From: Welwitschia mirabilis
Taxonomy: Eukaryota; Gnetophyta; Gnetopsida; Welwitschiales
NCBI GenBank assembly: GCA_051453625.1
Contig: JBOZIK010000001.1
Location: forward strand, 47,603,451-47,667,450
DNA length: 64,000 nucleotides
Reading direction: 5' to 3'
Under the pieces are notes generated by a model. The model worked only from the letters and a program-made list of their open reading frames with translations, made no database searches and was not told the origin of the DNA. Positions within the stretch are counted from its first letter, which is position 1. Each line of letters opens with the position of its first letter. Position numbers and translations under genes: made by a program. This document shows, piece by piece, positions 11,660-22,079 of this stretch.

Positions 11660-12404
11660 TAATTTTCTTTCAAAGCTTACATGTCATTTCTATGAAAAAA
11701 CAGGTCATTCAAAACTTATGTGTAATGCTAGAAAGTTAATATTACTTTTAAATTCTATTAGTTCTTTTCCATCTAAATTTATTCCTAAGAAGAATGTATT
11801 ACCTAAGTCTAAAAAGACTATGTGGGTAAAAGCTAATGATCTTAAAAGTTTATTAATTCAGATAGCTTTCAAAGTTTCAAATAGCACAAGCTGGTATCTT
11901 GATAGTGGATGTTCAAGGCATATGACAGGAGATAAATATAGATTCAAACATCTAAGCCACTTTGATAGAGGAGAAGTGACCTTCGGAGACAACAGAAAAG
12001 CAAAAATAGAAGGCATTAGAAGCGTTGGAGGAGGTAACCTTCCTAGAATTAATGTCGTTTTATATGTAAGTGGTATGAAGCACAATTTATTAAGCATTAG
12101 TCAAATTTGTAACAAAGGCCATAAAGTAGTTTTTGATAAATCGAAATGTGAAATTGTACATGAAAAATTGAACGATGTGATTCTTAAATCTAGTAGAATA
12201 GATAATGTATATAACATAGATCAATCGATTTCTCCTTGCTATTTCTCGAATGTTCCTCAAGATGAGTTGTGGCATAAACGTTTAAGACATGTTAATTATG
12301 ATAAATTGAAAATGATTATTCATAAAAATATCATTAGAGAAATTTCTAAGATAAATATAGAAAAAAAAGGGTTATGTGATGTGTCAAAAGGGAAAACAAA
12401 TTAG
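11660..12404 (+). pseudogene. Copia zinc knuckle, protease and GAG-pre-integrase
   Basis: A CCHC knuckle degenerate at its second cysteine (CHFYEKTGHSKLMC) lies at about 11680-11725. The longest open run (11718-12404) contains the aspartic protease block WYLDSGCSRHMTGD with the catalytic DSG near residue 63, then VTFGDNRKAKIEG, LYVSGMKHNLLSISQIC, and the pre-integrase block LWHKRLRHVNYDKL near residue 185. The frame is then lost. Protease would cleave the Gag-Pol polyprotein; the split from gag by stops makes this copy defective. Confidence 0.8.
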
Positions 12405-13136
12405 AACCTCTCGTAAGAGTAAAACTCATATTTCCACTTCAATTCCATTAGAACTTATTCATACGAATTTAGTTGGACCTGCTAAAACTCATAGTCTAAG
12501 TGACCAATGTTATTTCTCTAGATATACTTAGATTGCCTTTTTGTCCAACAAATCTTAAGCTCACAAGCATTGGGTTGAAATTTGCAACAAGCTCCAAAAT
12601 GAAAAGGGTTACACCATAAAGAAAATAAGAAGTGATCATGGTGGGGAATTTGAAAACCATTTTTTTGAAAAGTATTACCTTGAAAATGGTATAGATCACC
12701 AATTTTCAGCTTCAAAGACACCACAATAGAATGGTAACCTAAAAAAGAAAGAATAAAGTTCTTCAAGAAATGGATCGAACTATGCTAAATGATAAAGAAG
12801 TACCTAAATCTTTTTGGGCTAAAGCTATTAGCACAGCATATTATATTATTAATATAGTTTATCTTAAACTAGAAATTGATAAAACACCTTATGAGCTATG
12901 GAAGTGAAGACAACCAAATGTGTTATATTTTAAGGTATTTGGAAGTAAATGTTATGTCCTAAAAGATAGGGAACATTTGAGCAAATTTGAATCAAAAGAT
13001 GATGAAGCCATATTTTTAGGATACTCAATAAGAAGCAGAGCCTACCCTGTATTCAACAAAAGAAGCCTAACTATATATGAGTTAATAAATGTACAAATTG
13101 ATGAGATTAACCCAAAATAAGCAACTCAAATGAAGA
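12405..13136 (+). pseudogene. Copia integrase remnant
   Basis: Continues the pre-integrase domain in interrupted frames: PLELIHTNLVGPAKTHS (about 12450-12490; the expected core aspartate is asparagine), IRSDHGGEFENHFFEKYY (about 12630-12680, second catalytic aspartate block), a PQNGN-like remnant at 12722, and MLYFKVFGSKCYVLKDREHL (12920-12980), the conserved region after the integrase core. Stops interrupt it repeatedly. It ends at an N gap. The part from 12770 is repeated, about 12-15% diverged by eye, at 13239-13600 beyond the gap. Confidence 0.75.
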
Positions 13137-13236
13137 NNNNNNNNNNNNNNNNNNNNNNNNNNNNNNNNNNNNNNNNNNNNNNNNNNNNNNNNNNNNNNNN
13201 NNNNNNNNNNNNNNNNNNNNNNNNNNNNNNNNNNNN
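13137..13236. other. assembly gap (100 N) inside Copia locus
   Basis: The sequence after the gap restarts about 370 bases earlier in the element than the point where it stopped. Unlike the gap at 10672, the two copies are clearly diverged, so different element copies or haplotypes seem to have been joined. Confidence 0.9.
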
Positions 13237-14802
13237 GAAATGGCTTGAACTATGCTAAATGATAAAGAAGTACCTAAATCTTTTTGGGCTGAAGTAGTTA
13301 GCATAGCATGCTATATTATAAATAGATTTTATCTTAAATAAGGTACTGATAAATCACCTTATGAGTTATGAAATGGAAGAAAATCAAATGTATCATACTT
13401 TAAGGTGTTTGAAAGTAAATGTTATGCCCTAAAAGATAGAGAACATTTGAGCAAATTTGAATCAAAAGCTGATAAAGATATCGTTTTAGGATACTCAACA
13501 AGAAGTAGAGCCTACTATGTTTTCAATAAAAGAAGCTTAACTGTAGAAGAGCCAATAAATGTGAAATTGATGAGACTAACCCAAAAGTAAAAAACATAGA
13601 TGAAGAATAAATCATAACCCCAAGTATTCCCACATCAAATAAAAGTATTACTGAAACAAATGAAGCTTAAGTAAAAGAAAGAATACTGGAAAAAACCTAA
13701 AATTTTAAAATATCATCTGTTAGAATCTGTTATTGAAGAAGTTAAATCAAAAGTAAAAGCAAGAGATTCAATGAAAAATTTGTGTACCCATGTCTACTAT
13801 GTTTAAAAAATCATGAAGAGTGGATGTTAGAAATGTAGGATGAGCTACAATAGTTTAAGAGAAAGAATGTTTGGAAAGTAGTAGAGAGACCAGAAGATAA
13901 GAATGTTATTGTACAAAATGGATCTTTAAAAATAAATGTGATGAAGAAAATAATGTTATTAAAAATAAAGTAAGACTTGTAGCTTAAGGTTTCAACCAAA
14001 TTGAAGGAATTAATGTAGGAGATACCTTCGGTTCTATTACAAGATTAGATAGCATTAGAATGTTTTTATCTTTTATAGTTTTTAGGAACTTCAAAGTTTA
14101 TCAAGTGGATGTAAAAAGTGCATTTCTAAATGGATCATTAAATGAAGAAGTTTATTTTGAACAACCTTAAGGTTTTATTGTTCCATATAGATTTGATCAT
14201 GTGCACAAACTTAAGAAAGCTTTATATGGATTAAAACAAGCACTAAGAGCATGGTATGAAAAGTTAGCTACCTTTTTAAACAAAAATGGATATGATAATG
14301 GAACGGTAGATAAAAATTTATTTATGAAGAAGTTGAAAGATGATTTTATTATTATACAAATTTATGTAGATGATATTATTTTTAATGCCTCAAATTAAAA
14401 TTTGTCAAAATAATTTGCAAACATTATGACAAATCAATTTGAAATGAGTATGCTTAGTAAAGTTAAAGTGTTTTTTGGATTTTAGATAAAGAAAATTAAT
14501 AATGAAATATTTATCTCTAAATCTAAATATGCAAGAGATTTAATCAAATGTTTTGATTTATAAAACACAAAAATAGTTGATTCTCTAATGTCTACTTCAT
14601 GCAAAGTAAGCCTGGATAGAAATGATAAATCAGTAAATAAAAAACTTTATAGAAGCATGATTGGTAGTTTATTATACTTAACCACAAGTAGACCAGATAT
14701 CATGTTTAGTGTTAGAGTTTGTACAAGATATTAATCTAATCCAAAAAAATCACATTTTCAAGTAGTAAAAAGGATAATCAGGTATATAAAAGACACATGT
14801 AA
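13237..14802 (+). pseudogene. Copia integrase end and RT, second segment
   Basis: Repeats the integrase end (open at 13405-13590: KDREHLSKFESKADKDIVLG, YSTRSRAYYVFNKRS), then runs through the linker into RT. LVAQGFNQIEGINVGDTF lies near 13980, KVYQVDVKSAFLNGSLNEE at about 14095-14150, and [20 protein letters not shown] (from 14201) leads to IQIYVDDIIF near 14360, the catalytic YVDD block intact in sequence. After it come SLDRNDKSVNKKLYRSMIG and LLYLTTSRPDIMFS (about 14610-14700). Stops interrupt the frame. Closely related to 14903-15735 and to the minus-strand Copia at 41759-44163. Confidence 0.8.
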
Positions 14803-14902
14803 NNNNNNNNNNNNNNNNNNNNNNNNNNNNNNNNNNNNNNNNNNNNNNNNNNNNNNNNNNNNNNNNNNNNNNNNNNNNNNNNNNNNNNNNNNNNNNNNNN
14901 NN
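14803..14902. other. assembly gap (100 N) inside Copia locus
   Basis: After the gap the element restarts at the RT block already present near 13971, so about 0.83 kb of RT is present twice in diverged form on either side. Confidence 0.9.
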
Positions 14903-16200
14903 AAGACTTGTAGCTCAAGGGTTCAACCAAATTGAAGGAATTAATGTAGGAGATACTTTTACTCCTGTTACAAGATTAGATAGCATTAGAATGTTTTTAT
15001 CTTTTGTAGCCCTTAAAAACTTCAAGGCTTATCAAATGGATGTAAAAAGTGCTTTTTTGAATGGATAATTAAATGAAGAATTCTATGTTGAACAACCTCA
15101 AGGTTTTATTGATCCATATATATCTGATCATGTGTATAGACTCAAGAAAGCTTTATATGGATTAAAACAAGCACAAAGAGCATGGTATGAAAAGTTAGCT
15201 ATCTTTTTAAACAAGAATGGATATGATCATGGAACGGTAGATAAAACTTTATTTGTGAAAAAGTTAAAGATGATTTTATTATTATAAAAATTTATGTGGA
15301 TGATATTATTTTTGGTGCCTCAAATGAAAAATTATCAAAATAATTTTCAATTATTATGATAAATCAATTTGAAATGAGTATGTTTGGTGAAATTAAAATT
15401 TTTTCTAGAATTCAACTAAAGTAAACTAATGATGGGATATTTACTTCTTAATCCAAATACGCAAGAGATTTGATCAAACATTTGAATTAGAAAATGTAAA
15501 AACAGTTGATACTTCTATGTCTAGATTATGTAAAGTAAGCCTGGATGAAAATGATAAATTAGTAGATCAAAAACTTTACAAAAGCATGATTGGTAGTTTA
15601 TTATACTTAACCGCAAGTAAACTAGATATCATGTTTAGTATTGGAGTTTATGCAAGATATTAATCTAATCCAAAAGAATTACACTTTCAAGCAGTAAAAA
15701 GGATAATCAGATACATAAAAGGAACATGTGATTATGATTTATGGTATCCAAATAAAACATCTTTTGATCTAGCAGGTTTTAGTAATGCTGATTGGCCAGG
15801 TTGCAAAGATGATAGAAAAAGCACAAGTGGAAATTGGTTTCTTCTAGGTTCATGTCTAGTTGGTTGGACAAGTAAGAAATAAAATTATATTTCTTTTTCC
15901 ACTACAAAACTAAATATATTGCTGTAGGATGTTGTTTCAGTAACCTCTTATGGATGAAAGAAATGTTAAGATATTTTAAAATGTCTTTTAAATAAGTTCC
16001 TTTTTTTGTGATAATACTAGTGCTATTAATATTTCTAAAAATCCAATTTAGCATTCAAGAACAAAGCATATTGAACTTAGACGTCATTTTCTTTATGATC
16101 AAGTTGAAAAAGGTCATATATCTATGAATTTTATTTCTATAGATTAACATTTAGTAGATATCTTTAAAAAACCCCTAAATTTTGATACTTTTATTCATAT
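14903..16200 (+). pseudogene. Copia RT and RNase H, third segment
   Basis: RT blocks occur again: RLVAQGFNQIEGINVGDTF at the start, FKAYQMDVKSAFLNG near 15020, [18 protein letters not shown] near 15145, IYVDDIIFGASNEK near 15290, and LLYLTASKLDIMFS near 15600. RNase H follows: GFSNADWPGCKDDRKSTSG (about 15775-15830), then HSRTKHIELRHHFLYDQVE (about 16050-16110) and a frame ending near FDTFIHIRHKLGV (16170-16210). At least three frameshifts or stops. This segment leads directly into the 3' untranslated part and right LTR, so it is the one physically linked to that LTR. Confidence 0.8.
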
Positions 16201-17141
16201 TAGACACAAACTTGGGGTTCTTTCTTTGTCCTATTATTAATTATAGAGCAGTCGACCAAACATCATATTCAGTCCACCGGTATAAGTCGATCAACCGGTT
16301 TTATACTCAGTCGCCCAGTTCCTTAAAAAGTTCTGTAGTAGTAGCAGCAGCAGCAGTAGAACAAAAGTCAACTATCGAATGTATCATCTGATTTATTCTT
16401 TTATTGTTTACTGTAGATTTTTATTCTTGGATATTTTAATAAGTCATTTTGTCTTATCTTTGGGTGAACATTTTGCATTTGAAAATCATCATCTTGTTTT
16501 ACATACTGTATTTGATTCAAAATGCAATTTAGTTATTTTCATTTACATAATTCTTGAATTCAATTAGTATATCTCAGTTAATATATAAATTTATATGTGC
16601 TTATTTTAGAAAGAATTAAAATTATTATTTAAAATAAACCAAAATATGTATGTCTTTGCAATTTATAAGTATTTCTGATCACATATTACATTATTTGGTA
16701 TTATTGTGTTCTCTCATTTGTGCATATTCAAAACTTGTTACATTTAAAAGAATTAAAAAGTTATCTATTTAAAATTCCTAAATGTGTATCAAATTTTTGG
16801 CTTATCCTTATTTATCATTTGGTATTAAGATAGGGGAAGAAAATATGCTTAATATTTCTAGCCATATATCTAAATTTTTATTTATTTGCGATTGATGTCA
16901 AAGGGAAAGAGAAGATTATAGTTTTCTTTCAAAAGTTTATCAAAGTATTTATGTTTAAGTCTTTAGTCAAAGAGGGACAAATGATAGTATTGTACTCTTT
17001 GTTTAAATGTGTTTTTACCTTGATGTAAGAGGGAGTTTTGATTTTTTTTATGTGTGCTTAAAAGTATTTGATGAATGAGCTTAAATTATTTAAATTTTTA
17101 AAATCACTCAATTGTTTTCCATCAAGGTCAAAGGGAGAGAT
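16201..17141 (+). mobile_element. Copia 3' non-coding region with polypurine tract
   Basis: About 0.9 kb between the RNase H end and the right LTR. It holds more GTCGACC-like words (16249-16315), a short GTAGTAGCAGCAGCAGCAG run (about 16336), several purine-rich GTCAAAGGGA-type words (about 16897, 16966 and 17126) and the probable polypurine tract CAAAGGGAGAGA at about 17128-17139, immediately before the LTR. Multiple purine tracts before the 3' LTR and a coiled-coil gag are features I remember for Sireviruses. No convincing envelope-like frame. Confidence 0.6.
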
Positions 17142-17295
17142 TATTAGATTATATTTGCTAATTGATGTCAAACTAATCTCTCTTGTGTAGTTTAAAAATA
17201 TTACATATTGTATGCAGATGAGATTGAGTTTTGCAAGTAAAATAATTGGACCAAAATGCACCAGAAAAATTGCTGAGTTATGTTAACCTCTAGTG

Positions 17296-17660
17296 GGGGT
17301 TGATCGAATTCTAAAGGGATTGACTACATCTAAAGCAGTCACAAGAAAAATGAACTAAACCCAGAGGGATCGACCAAATTTTAAAGGGTTTGATCGACTT
17401 GTAATCTTAAGAGCTAGTATCCTTGAACTGAATGAAAAGGGGTCAACCAGATTTTCATGGGATTGACCAGATTTGAGGAGCTGATAAGTAATAGTCTTAG
17501 ACTGAGAGGAAAGGGGTCAACTAGATTTTCATGGGATCGAACGGACCTGAGAAACTGACAGTCCATAGTTCTAGACTGAGAGGCAAGGGGTCAACCGGAC
17601 CCAAGATGGGGTCAATTGAGTTCCCATGGGGTCGATCAGATTTTTATGGGGTCAACCAGA
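17296..17660 (+). promoter_or_regulatory. array of GGTCGACC-like palindromes in right LTR
   Basis: About twelve units align with those of the left LTR, most now GGGGTCAACCAG or GGGATTGACCAG. Loss of the CpG is more complete than in the left copy, consistent with deamination of methylated cytosines after insertion. Confidence 0.5.
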
Positions 17661-18219
17661 TAGTGCAAAAAATGTTTTGTATCTATTACCTAGTTGTTAT
17701 CTAGCCGTTTAACCTTCTATTATAAATATCTATGCCATTGATGACCTAGAGATCTTTTTTTACTATTCTAATTTGGTAGAAACTTTGTGATCTAAAAGAT
17801 CTGACTGTATTATCATTGGTACACCAATGTATTACTACACATCTGGTTGAGGAGATCTATCTTTGGCAAAAAAGTTTTAATCAGAATTAGATTTAGGAGC
17901 TTCATCATTGTGATCTATTAGAGAAGAGCTCCATTCATTGTACTGCTATCAAATGTGTGATATCTTACTAATCAAGGCATCATCACATTACATCCATTAC
18001 TTCTAGATGTTGAGACTTAGCCTAAAAAAGTTTATTATTAAGGTTGAAACTTAGCCTATAAAAGTCTGCCTGTAAAGATTATAGATGAACCTGACAAAAC
18101 CTGTGGAGTACCAGAGATCTAAAATCAAGCTTAGGAGAAGCTGATCATTGAGAGTGGAGTTGGAGAGTTCTCAAACCACTATAAATCCCATGTGCATCAA
18201 ATTGGTAGTTTGTGCTTTT

Positions 18220-18324
18220 NNNNNNNNNNNNNNNNNNNNNNNNNNNNNNNNNNNNNNNNNNNNNNNNNNNNNNNNNNNNNNNNNNNNNNNNNNNNNNNNN
18301 NNNNNNNNNNNNNNNNNNNNNNNN
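18220..18324. other. assembly gap (105 N) in right LTR
   Basis: Flanked on the right by a C homopolymer. The missing LTR part corresponds to about 10892-11005 of the left copy. Confidence 0.9.
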
Positions 18325-18372
18325 CCCTCCCCCCCCCCCCCCCCCCCCCCCCCAGGGTTCCCGCTCCTATCA

Positions 18373-21300
18373 ATTAAGAGTTTTTGGCTATTTGAGGCAT
18401 ACCTTATATTTTTTAAAGTGAATCTCTTTCCATACTCTTATTAAACAATAATGTCACAAATTTCCATAATTTTAATAGTATAATAATATCCTAGATACAT
18501 AACTCCTTTGTATTCTTATATGTAGAAAGCCGGATCTTAGTTAGATAAATATGATAAAATGCACTTAAATTCAAAATTTAAATACCTTTAAAAGTAGAGG
18601 ATGTTACAAACTCAATATACAAAGTAACTACTTCTTCATAATTTGATGCTACCCTAGCTTTATCACTGTCTTTGTCTTCTTCTTATTCTTCTTTTTATTT
18701 TTCTTTTTTTTTGAATTCTTCAATTTTCAACATTTGATTCATATATGACTAGGTTTCTTATAATACTAGCAAGTAACCCTTCTTCTCTATTCCTCTATTT
18801 TGTAAATATTCTTTACTAGGATTACAAGATTGATTCTTGTCTTGTATTCTTTATGTTTCTTTCAAAAATAAGCCTTGATCTATTGTTGCAGATATGTGTT
18901 ATGATTCCTTCTTAGTTTTCTCATTCAATAATGATGTAATACCATTCAACATCTAATGGAACTATGGTAGTAGAGTATTTCCTATAAAAATGCTATTAAG
19001 AAACTTGCAATTATATCTACTAACTATAATTTATTAGAAATTATACATAATTATATCATTAAAATTTATATTATAATCTAAAGATAGGCAAAAGTACAAA
19101 TATAAGCTTTTCCTAATACATGAAATTACAAATTCAATATGCTATTTCCAACATAAGAATTTTAACTAATAATAATCCTAATAGATTTAATATACAAAAA
19201 TAAATACTTTTCAATATTACTTCTCTATTAGAAGTATCATCTACTATGTATTTTTTAAATAATAAAAAAATCTAGGTTTATCAACTACTTTAGACCAACT
19301 TAACTAAAGAAACTAAAAACATATAAAGAAAAATTTATTTCTAAAGCTCAAAATAAGTACACCATAATATTCTTAAATTAAATTAACTAATAATAATGTA
19401 GTAAAATTTGATATGCAACAAGAAAAATTCTATGTTCATTTTTGAAATAGACAAACAAGAATAGAGATTATAGGCATAGTTAACTGTAATTTTCATCCTA
19501 CTATATTTTAAGAATTTCTTCTATTTTTAGAGTTAATGAGTTTAAGAAGATAATCCTTATTATGAGATCTTTATTATCTATATATCTTTAGTTATTTAGA
19601 AGAAGGTTACATGTTTACACTTGTACTAGTATTAAGGGGTAACACTTGTATGTTAATATTTCTTTAAAATTTCAAAGATAGTTAATGGTAATCATCCTTT
19701 CTAACCATCTTCTTAAAATCCTTCTAGATGGACATGTAAATTCTTTGGGTAGTCCTCCTTTGCATCGTTTTTCTTATTCTTAGTCCACTAAGATGTTTTT
19801 CATTCTTGTTCTTTTTCATTTCCTATCTCATAAGATGTTAAAATATCAAAAATATACATATACATTTAAAATAGTCATTCATTATTTTTTTGTAAATAAT
19901 GATAAAAATATCATGCATATATCAATTAAGCATATATTATGTCATTCATCACATTTTCAAACTTAATATTTTGAATTTTCTCATGCAAAGAAAATTTGTA
20001 CAAAAATTATAAACAAAGGTTAAATATTTACTTAGTCATTATATTACTTCCTATTGTGAATGTTATTTTTGTGAGAAGAAATTTAACAAAAAACTTTTAA
20101 GGTGTTATAGAGTAATATTTTTAGAAGTGCAAAAATATATGGTAAATTTTTACCCTAAAACTTATCTTCTTGACACATAAATAGTTGGGGATTCATGTTT
20201 TTAACTTTACAATTTTATTGTTGAATTTATTTATTTATTTATTCAAATCTAATAGATTGTGTTTTATTTAAAATCATTATAATATTCTACTTTAGCATTT
20301 ATTTCTTAACTCGTACGTTTACATGCTAAATCTACCATCAATATAATTTATTTTCTATCAATTTCATAAAATAAAAGTATTATTTACTTACATATAACAT
20401 GTGTCAAAATTAAATTTTAATGGCCATAATAATTAATATCGGTAACCTCCTTTGCCATATTATAGTCATTTTCTAAGCTATTTTTATGTGTCCTTGAATC
20501 CTCATTCTTCACTTATCCTTTCCTCCTACTTCACCTCTTCCATATCGATGACATCACCTAAAGTGCTTACACTTTTTAATAATGGCATTGGAAAGAAGAC
20601 AGAGTAAAATTTAAGGAGGGTATTTATTAAATTCTAGACCTAGTAAAAGTACTCCTATCTAGTTACTTATTAAAAAAACTTATTAATGGATTATCAATAT
20701 TATTTAATGATTATTGATTTACTATTTTATAGGCATTAAATAAAGGAATGTTTAAGATTTGCAAAGGCACATTAAAGATAGGCTCAGACAATGAGTAGGA
20801 AGATTAGTTTAGTAAATTAGGATTTATAGTTAATTACTTAACACATGTCAAATATTTTTTAATAAAGTCCTCATATAGGACTTAATTTTGGGTTGAAAAT
20901 TAATTAATTATCCTTTTTTAAAATTTTATACCATGACTTAGGCGTGTCTTATTATTTGATTCATCACTAATTAAACTGAGTTTATATGTATGTCTATTAA
21001 AAGATTTAAAAATATTCTAGATAATAAATCTATTGGAAATCATTTACCTCTCAATTAGTAAATTTACTTCTAAGTTAAAACTTTGTCATGGATTTTTGCT
21101 ATCATGCTCAACTACATGTCATGAAGAAAGAAGATTCAGTAAGCAACCTATGAATTCTTTATTAGATAAATTTTCTTTAGAATTAGTTAAGTAGGTTATC
21201 ATATTAGGAGAAAAATTTATAGTAAAGAGCTAAAGGTGTTGTTTAGTTATTAACTTGTTCTAAGCACTAACTGATAAGCATGCTTCATGAAAGGAAATGG

Positions 21301-21455
21301 CTTAAAGGGAAAAACATTCTCAAGAGGTTGTAAATTTTCACTAGACAATATTTTTTAGAGGATACTATATTTCAATTTATTAGAATAGATTTTCATATGA
21401 CATTATGAAAATTTTTAATAAACATACATGTTATCATATGCCTTTGTATATGTGT
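18373..21455. other. AT-rich DNA without recognisable gene
   Basis: Both strands are dense in stops, with no frame above 60 codons and no retroelement motif that I can recognise. Probably very old repeat sequence. Confidence 0.6.
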
Positions 21456-21496
21456 GTGTTTATGTATGTGTGTTTTTGTGTGTGTGTGTGTATGTA
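21448..21496 (+). repeat. (TG)n microsatellite
   Basis: Imperfect TG/TATG repeat ending in an uninterrupted TG run of about nine units before TATGTAAC. Ordinary simple sequence in intergenic DNA. Confidence 0.85.
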
Positions 21497-21849
21497 ACTA
21501 TAAAAGAAATTTATTACCTAAAATTATAGAGGTTTTCATAGAATTAACTTTTAGATCTTCATTAATTCACCAATATTATTGATCATTTAATATTTAAGTT
21601 TTTTAACCAAAATTTTTATATATTGTCCTAGATTAATCTTTCATCTTTTCTTAGATCAACTTATTTTAGTATTTAGTTAACTTATTTTCTTGAAAAATTT
21701 GGTTCTATTGTAATAAAATAAAAAAAAAGTTTCTTCAAATCTTGGAAATTACATACCTGTGGTATGCATACCTATATTTTATTTATTATCGAGTAAGCCT
21801 TTTCTATTATTTTTCTAATTAAGCTTCATTTCCTTAGATGTTTCAGCTT

Positions 21850-22075
21850 TTTATCATATTTGATCATGTCTCTGCACACTCAGCAAAATGTCTACCTGTT
21901 CTTCATCTCGATCATTANNNNNNNNNNNNNNNNNNNNNNNNNNNNNNNNNNNNNNNNNNNNNNNNNNNNNNNNNNNNNNNNNNNNNNNNNNNNNNNNNNN
22001 NNNNNNNNNNNNNNNNNATGTCTCTGCACACTCAGCAAAATGTCTACCTGTTCTTCATCTCGATCATTATCCGTA
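21850..22075. other. assembly gap 21918-22017 with identical flanks
   Basis: The about 53 bases ending at 21917 (beginning ATGTCTCTGCACACTCAGCA) recur at 22018-22070. The 100-N gap joins two overlapping contig ends, so the open frames spanning it are artefacts. Confidence 0.9.
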
Positions 22076-22079
22076 CAGT

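Larger units (their letters stand above)
17142..18372 (+). repeat. right LTR of Sirevirus-like Copia
   Basis: Homologous to 9578-11034. It starts TATTAGATTATATTTG, so the canonical TG has become TA, and ends GCTCCTATCA at 18372. A second twelve-copy array of GGTCGACC-like palindromes lies at 17296-17660. A gap (18220-18324) removes part of the LTR, and the sequence resumes in a run of 25 C (18329-18353) at a place where the left LTR reads CCCCTCCCTAC. Target-site duplication cannot be tested because the left side is N. Confidence 0.85.

Noticed and set aside
18148-18444. Proline-rich frames
   Set aside because: Produced by an N gap and the C25 homopolymer.
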